The position numbers and the translations under genes were made by a program. The notes beneath the pieces are model-generated. The model had not been told where the DNA came from. It saw nothing but the letters and a program-made list of their open reading frames with translations, and made no database searches. DNA of 64,000 nucleotides from Pseudomonas sp. CFBP13508 (GTDB taxonomy: Bacteria; Pseudomonadota; Gammaproteobacteria; Pseudomonadales; Pseudomonadaceae), in contig NZ_QFZZ01000007.1 in assembly GCF_005233515.1 (NCBI RefSeq), positions 1 to 64,000 of the forward strand, given 5' to 3'. Below, in pieces: positions 60,661 through 64,000 of the stretch; the first letter of the stretch is position 1, and every line of letters starts with the position of its first letter.

Positions 60661-61317
60661 ATGACTTTCACTACAACTCCTCGTCGTCTCGCTAAAAGCT
60701 TCGCACTGGTTGCTGGCCTCAGCGTACTTTCCGTCCCAGCCTTCGCCGGTGGCGACGCCGCCCTGTACGGCCCGACCGCACCGAAAGGTTCGACCTTCGT
60801 GCGTGTCTACAACGCCAGCAACGCTGAAGTCAGCGCGACTGTCGGCAGCACCAACCTGAGCGACATCGCGCCACTGGCCAGCAGCGACTTCAGCTTCATG
60901 CCGGGCGGCGACTACAGCGCCAAAGTCGGCAGCCAGACCCTGCCGGTGAAACTCGCCGGTGACCACTACTACACCCTGGTCAACAACGCTTCCGGCGCGC
61001 CACAACTGATCGAAGAACCGCCGTTCAAGAACAAGCAGAAATCCCTGGTACGCGTACAGAACCTCAGCGACAAATCGCTGACCCTGAAAACCGCCGACGG
61101 CAAGACCGACGTGGTGCCGAACGTCGCTGCCAAGGGCCGTGGCGAACGTGAAATCAACCCGGTGAAAGTCAGCCTGGCGCTGTACGAAGGCGACAAAAAA
61201 GTCGGCGACGTAAAACCGGTTGCCCTGGAGCGTGGTGAGGCAGCGGTGCTGTACGTCACCGGCAACGGCAGCAACCTGTCGCCAGTCTGGGTGAAACGCC
61301 CGGTGTCGACTCGCTAA
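60661..61317 (+). CDS. algF: Alginate O-acetylation adaptor AlgF
   Basis: AlgF is a periplasmic protein required for acetylation; it is thought to connect AlgJ and AlgX. The 218-residue precursor has a signal peptide (cleavage after AFA near 29) and two small beta-domains, with GGDYSAKVGSQTLPVKLAGDHYYTLVNN in the first. There is no known catalytic motif. AGAGAGG precedes the ATG. It is 14 bp after algJ. Confidence 0.95.
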   Translation: MTFTTTPRRLAKSFALVAGLSVLSVPAFAGGDAALYGPTAPKGSTFVRVYNASNAEVSATVGSTNLSDIAPLASSDFSFMPGGDYSAKVGSQTLPVKLAGDHYYTLVNNASGAPQLIEEPPFKNKQKSLVRVQNLSDKSLTLKTADGKTDVVPNVAAKGRGEREINPVKVSLALYEGDKKVGDVKPVALERGEAAVLYVTGNGSNLSPVWVKRPVSTR

Positions 61318-61325
61318 TCGCTCGA

Positions 61326-61396
61326 GCTATCAGCTACTAGCTTCAAGCTGCAAGTGAAGTGCTTCTAACTCACCACTTGCAGCTTGCAGCTCTCAA
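61326..61396. repeat. AGCTGCAAGC-type inverted repeat between algF and algA
   Basis: AGCTTCAAGCTGCAAGTGAA at the left and CACTTGCAGCTTGCAGCT at the right form a stem of about 20 bp. It lies in the alginate operon, before algA. Confidence 0.8.
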
Positions 61397-61419
61397 CTGC
61401 ATTTTATGGAGTAAACACT

Positions 61420-62871
61420 ATGATTCCGGTGATCTTGTCAGGTGGTAGCGGTTCGCGTCTGTGGCCTCTTTCGCGCAAGCAATTCCCCAAGCAATTCCTC
61501 GCCCTGACCGGCGAACACACACTGTTCCAGCAAACCCTCGAGCGCCTGGTGTTCGAAGGCATGGACACGCCGATCGTGGTCTGCAACAAGGAACACCGTT
61601 TCATCGTCAACGAGCAACTGGCCGCGCGCAATCTGGAATGCCAGCGCATCCTGATGGAACCGTTCGGCCGCAACACTTCGCCGGCCGTGGCGCTGACCGC
61701 GATGATGCTGGTCAATGAAGGCCGTGACGAACTGATGCTGGTGCTGCCGGCCGACCACGTGCTGGAAGACCAGAAAGCCCTGCAACGTGCGCTGGCCCTG
61801 GCCACCGTCGCTGCCGAGAACGGCGAAATGGTCCTGTTCGGTGTGCCGGCGACCAAACCGGAAACCGGTTACGGCTACATCAAATCCACTGCTGATTCGC
61901 TGCTGCCGGAAGGCGTCAGCCGCGTCTCGCACTTCGTTGAAAAACCGGATGTGAAGCGCGCCACCGAGTACGTCGAATCCGGCGGTTACTACTGGAACAG
62001 CGGCATGTTCCTGTTCCGCGCCAGCCGCTTCCTCGAAGAACTGAAAAAGCACGATCCGGACATCTACGACACCTGCCTGCTGACCCTTGAGCGCAGCCAG
62101 CAGGACGCCGACACCATCACCTTCGACGAAGCCACCTTTGCCTGCTGCCCGGACAACTCCATCGACTACTCGGTGATGGAAAAAACCCAGCGCGCCTGCG
62201 TGGTGCCGCTGACCGCCGGCTGGAGCGATGTCGGCTGCTGGTCGTCGCTGTGGGAAGTCAACGAGAAAGACGCCAACGGCAACGTCAGCAAAGGCGACGT
62301 GGTCATCCAGGACAGCAAGAACTGCATGATCCACGGCAACGGCAAACTGGTCTCGGTGATCGGCCTGGAAAACATCGTCGTGGTCGAAACCAAGGACGCG
62401 ATGATGATTGCCCACAAGGACAAGGTCCAGGGCGTCAAGCAGATGGTCAACACCCTCAACGCCCAGGGCCGCAGCGAAACCCAGAACCACTGCGAAGTCT
62501 ATCGTCCGTGGGGCTCGTACGACTCGGTGGACATGGGCGGGCGTTTCCAGGTCAAGCACATCTCGGTCAAGCCGGGCGCGTGCCTGTCACTGCAGATGCA
62601 CCATCACCGCGCCGAACACTGGATCGTGGTCAGCGGCACCGCCGAAGTGACCTGCGACGAGAACGTGTTCCTGCTCACCGAAAACCAGTCGACCTACATT
62701 CCGATTGCCTCGGTGCATCGCCTGCGCAACCCGGGCAAGATCCCGCTGGAAATCATCGAAGTGCAGTCGGGTTCGTACCTGGGTGAAGACGATATCGAGC
62801 GTTTCGAAGATATCTACGGCCGTTCCACCCCGATCGAGCGCGGCGTGTCGGTGAAAACCATCGCCCAGTAA
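61420..62871 (+). CDS. algA: Mannose-6-phosphate isomerase / mannose-1-phosphate guanylyltransferase
   Basis: AlgA is bifunctional: it isomerises fructose 6-phosphate to mannose 6-phosphate and makes GDP-mannose from mannose 1-phosphate. The 483-residue protein has the pyrophosphorylase signature LSGGSGSRLWPLSRKQFPKQF (about 6-26) and EKPD near 178, followed by the C-terminal cupin isomerase domain (about 360-480; SLQMHHHRAEHWIVVSGTAEV). GGAG lies 9 nt before the ATG. It ends the alginate operon, with a terminator downstream. AlgC, needed between the two steps, is elsewhere. Confidence 0.97.
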   Translation: MIPVILSGGSGSRLWPLSRKQFPKQFLALTGEHTLFQQTLERLVFEGMDTPIVVCNKEHRFIVNEQLAARNLECQRILMEPFGRNTSPAVALTAMMLVNEGRDELMLVLPADHVLEDQKALQRALALATVAAENGEMVLFGVPATKPETGYGYIKSTADSLLPEGVSRVSHFVEKPDVKRATEYVESGGYYWNSGMFLFRASRFLEELKKHDPDIYDTCLLTLERSQQDADTITFDEATFACCPDNSIDYSVMEKTQRACVVPLTAGWSDVGCWSSLWEVNEKDANGNVSKGDVVIQDSKNCMIHGNGKLVSVIGLENIVVVETKDAMMIAHKDKVQGVKQMVNTLNAQGRSETQNHCEVYRPWGSYDSVDMGGRFQVKHISVKPGACLSLQMHHHRAEHWIVVSGTAEVTCDENVFLLTENQSTYIPIASVHRLRNPGKIPLEIIEVQSGSYLGEDDIERFEDIYGRSTPIERGVSVKTIAQ

Positions 62872-62898
62872 TCGCTTGCTCAAACAAGAAGCCCTCGT

Positions 62899-62949
62899 CC
62901 AGCCCGTTGCGTCCCCTATCCGCAGCGGGCTGGGCGGGGGCTTTTTTTG
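62899..62949 (+). terminator. Terminator of the alginate operon
   Basis: CCAGCCCG...CGGGCTGG with one mismatch further in the stem, then GCGGGGGC and seven T residues. It begins 28 bp past the algA stop. Confidence 0.8.
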
Positions 62950-62976
62950 TCCTGATTCAGCGTCGCCAGAAATGGC

Positions 62977-63046
62977 CTCTTCGCGAGCAGGCTCGCTCCC
63001 ACAGGGGAATGCGTTTCAAGTGTGGGAGCGAGCCTGCTCGCGAAGA
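62977..63046. repeat. Compact REP doublet after algA
   Basis: A CTTCGCGAGCAGGCTCGCTC unit and the inverted GTGGGAGCGAGCCTGCTCGC unit are about 22 bp apart, in the same reversed order as at 39073 and 40097. Confidence 0.93.
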
Positions 63047-63137
63047 CGCCGGTCTGACGGCTCAAGTCCCGATGCCCATCGCCAACCTCACCTACGCTTA
63101 GGTAGGATGCCTCTCTGTCTCTGCGAGGTTATCCGAC

Positions 63138-63602
63138 ATGTTCATCGGCATCCTGCTGGTCATCACCTGGCTGATCCTGCTGCTGCGCTACCCGGCCAAG
63201 GCCTTGCCGGTGTCGGTGGCCGCTGCCATCGGCCTCGGCTTCGTAGCGATGTGGGTGGTGTGGCTGGACAATCGCGAGGTCAAACAGCTGGCGCGCCTGG
63301 AATTGCGCATCGCTTATGCTCCCGAACAATGCCCGGCCGATCGTCCGCTGCAATTGAAAATGAACAACGGCAACGATGTGCCGCTGACCGAGCTGCGCTG
63401 GCGCATCGCTGCCTATGCGCCGGGCGATACGGTCAATCTGGCCGACAATCAATACACCGCCCCACGCTATCGCGGCCCCGGCGAACTGCAGGCCGGCGCG
63501 ACCTGGGAAGACTGCCTGCCGCTGCCGCCACTGCGCCCCGGTTATCGTCCGCAAACCCTGAAGTTTCGCGCCGAGCACTTGCAGGGTAGTTTCTCTGACT
63601 GA
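63138..63602 (+). CDS. Small inner-membrane protein of unknown function
   Basis: A 154-residue protein with two hydrophobic N-terminal segments (about 2-17 and 22-42), followed by a soluble domain of about 110 residues with two cysteines (Cys64 and Cys123) that could pair if the domain is periplasmic. The soluble part has an immunoglobulin-like beta pattern (LQLKMNNGNDVPLTELRWRI). I do not recognise a family with known function. It is 36 bp before the SDR gene and may be cotranscribed. Confidence 0.8.
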   Translation: MFIGILLVITWLILLLRYPAKALPVSVAAAIGLGFVAMWVVWLDNREVKQLARLELRIAYAPEQCPADRPLQLKMNNGNDVPLTELRWRIAAYAPGDTVNLADNQYTAPRYRGPGELQAGATWEDCLPLPPLRPGYRPQTLKFRAEHLQGSFSD

Positions 63603-63638
63603 TCCCCTCCCCCGACTTTTTTGCACAAGGAATGCGCC

Positions 63639-64000
63639 ATGCCCGTTGCGTTGATTACCGGTTGTTCCAGCGGCATCGGCCGCGCCCTCGCCGATGCGTT
63701 CAAAGCAGCCGGCTACGAAGTGTGGGCCAGTGCGCGCAAGGCTGAAGACGTCGCTGCGCTCAGCGCTGCCGGTTTCACCGCGATTCAGCTGGACGTCAAC
63801 GATGGCGCCGCGCTGGAGCAACTCGCCGAGCGCCTGAACCAGCAACACGGCGGCCTCGATGTGTTGATCAACAACGCCGGCTACGGCGCGATGGGGCCGC
63901 TGCTCGATGGCGGTGTCGCGGCCATGCAGCGCCAGTTCGAAACCAATGTGTTTTCGATTGTCGGTGTCACCCGCGCGCTGTTCCCGGTACTGCGCCGGGC
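63639..64000 (+). CDS. SDR-family oxidoreductase, cut by the window edge
   Basis: The first 120 residues of a classical short-chain dehydrogenase. The cofactor loop TGCSSGIG (7-14), LDVND near 53 and NNAG (about 79-82) are intact; the catalytic Ser-Tyr-Lys lies beyond the window. The segment after NNAG (GYGAMGPLLDGGVAAMQRQFETNVF) is typical of the retinol-dehydrogenase-like group. The substrate cannot be said. AAGGAAT lies 5 nt before the ATG. Confidence 0.9.
   Translation, partial: MPVALITGCSSGIGRALADAFKAAGYEVWASARKAEDVAALSAAGFTAIQLDVNDGAALEQLAERLNQQHGGLDVLINNAGYGAMGPLLDGGVAAMQRQFETNVFSIVGVTRALFPVLRR

Noticed and set aside
7906..63046. Recurrent 20-30 bp units that might suggest a CRISPR array
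   Set aside because: The units are palindromic REP sequences, scattered as pairs between genes, not tandem with uniform spacers; no cas genes.

Overview
The window is about 64 kb of a GC-rich chromosome from a fluorescent pseudomonad (Pseudomonas fluorescens group). Evidence: the gene sets purL-mltF, pdxJ-recO-era-rnc-lepB-lepA, lptGF/pepA/holC/valS, aapJQMP, rhlB-dauBAR and the twelve-gene alginate operon algD-algA; the protein sequences; and a high density of GTGGGAGCGAGCCTGCTCGC-type REP elements. Nearly all of it is core genome. No tRNA, rRNA, CRISPR array, prophage or transposase gene was seen.

Layout. 1-340: intergenic, with part of a dispersed repeat. 343-4556 (minus): purL and a small YqfO/NIF3-like gene. 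4842-6302 (plus): mltF. 6386-12442 (minus): pdxJ, recO, era, rnc, lepB, lepA. 12443-12615: junction with a terminator, where the usual upstream neighbours of lepA (mucD and the algU-muc cluster) are absent and the LPS-export genes lptG-lptF begin instead. 15088-23682 (mostly plus): pepA, holC, a small acidic protein, valS, rlmF, hupN (minus), ndpA, then a membrane-anchored glutaredoxin. 24151-28127 (minus): GST, GIY-YIG protein, SnoaL-like protein, CynX-type MFS transporter with its GntR/FCD regulator. 28248-29083: an mqsRA toxin-antitoxin locus whose toxin gene looks decayed. 29137-33299 (minus): general amino-acid ABC transporter. 33768-39927: carboxylesterase, rhlB, D-arginine catabolism genes dauB-dauA-dauR and a divergent periplasmic binding protein. 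40190-44390 (minus): moaE-moaD-moaC, a PIN-PhoH ATPase and a degenerate polysaccharide deacetylase, with a probable small RNA between the last two. 44657-45436: yaaA. 45437-62871: an 809-bp regulatory region and the alginate operon. 63138-64000: a small membrane protein and a truncated SDR gene.

How the genes work together. AlgA and AlgD make GDP-mannuronate; Alg8 and Alg44 polymerise it under c-di-GMP control; AlgK, AlgE, AlgG, AlgX and AlgL form the periplasmic and outer-membrane channel, epimerase and lyase; AlgI, AlgJ, AlgF and AlgX acetylate the polymer. DauA oxidises D-arginine to the iminoacid, DauB reduces it to L-arginine, DauR is the likely regulator, and the adjacent binding protein probably supplies substrate. 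LptF and LptG are the membrane subunits of the LPS exporter; LepB, Era, Rnc and LepA serve secretion, ribosome and RNA metabolism.

Three repeat families sit between genes: (a) REP/REPIN elements, eleven loci; (b) long inverted repeats built on GTAGGAGCTGCCGAAGGC, five loci; (c) AGCTGCAAGC-type inverted repeats, four loci. Four of these lie inside the alginate operon, and one REPIN reads in frame through the start of algK. The observations I rate highest are that in-frame REPIN, the two lesions in mqsR, the probable sRNA near 43.2 kb, the rearrangement junction after lepA, and the paired AGTGCACT palindromes around the candidate AlgU element of algD.
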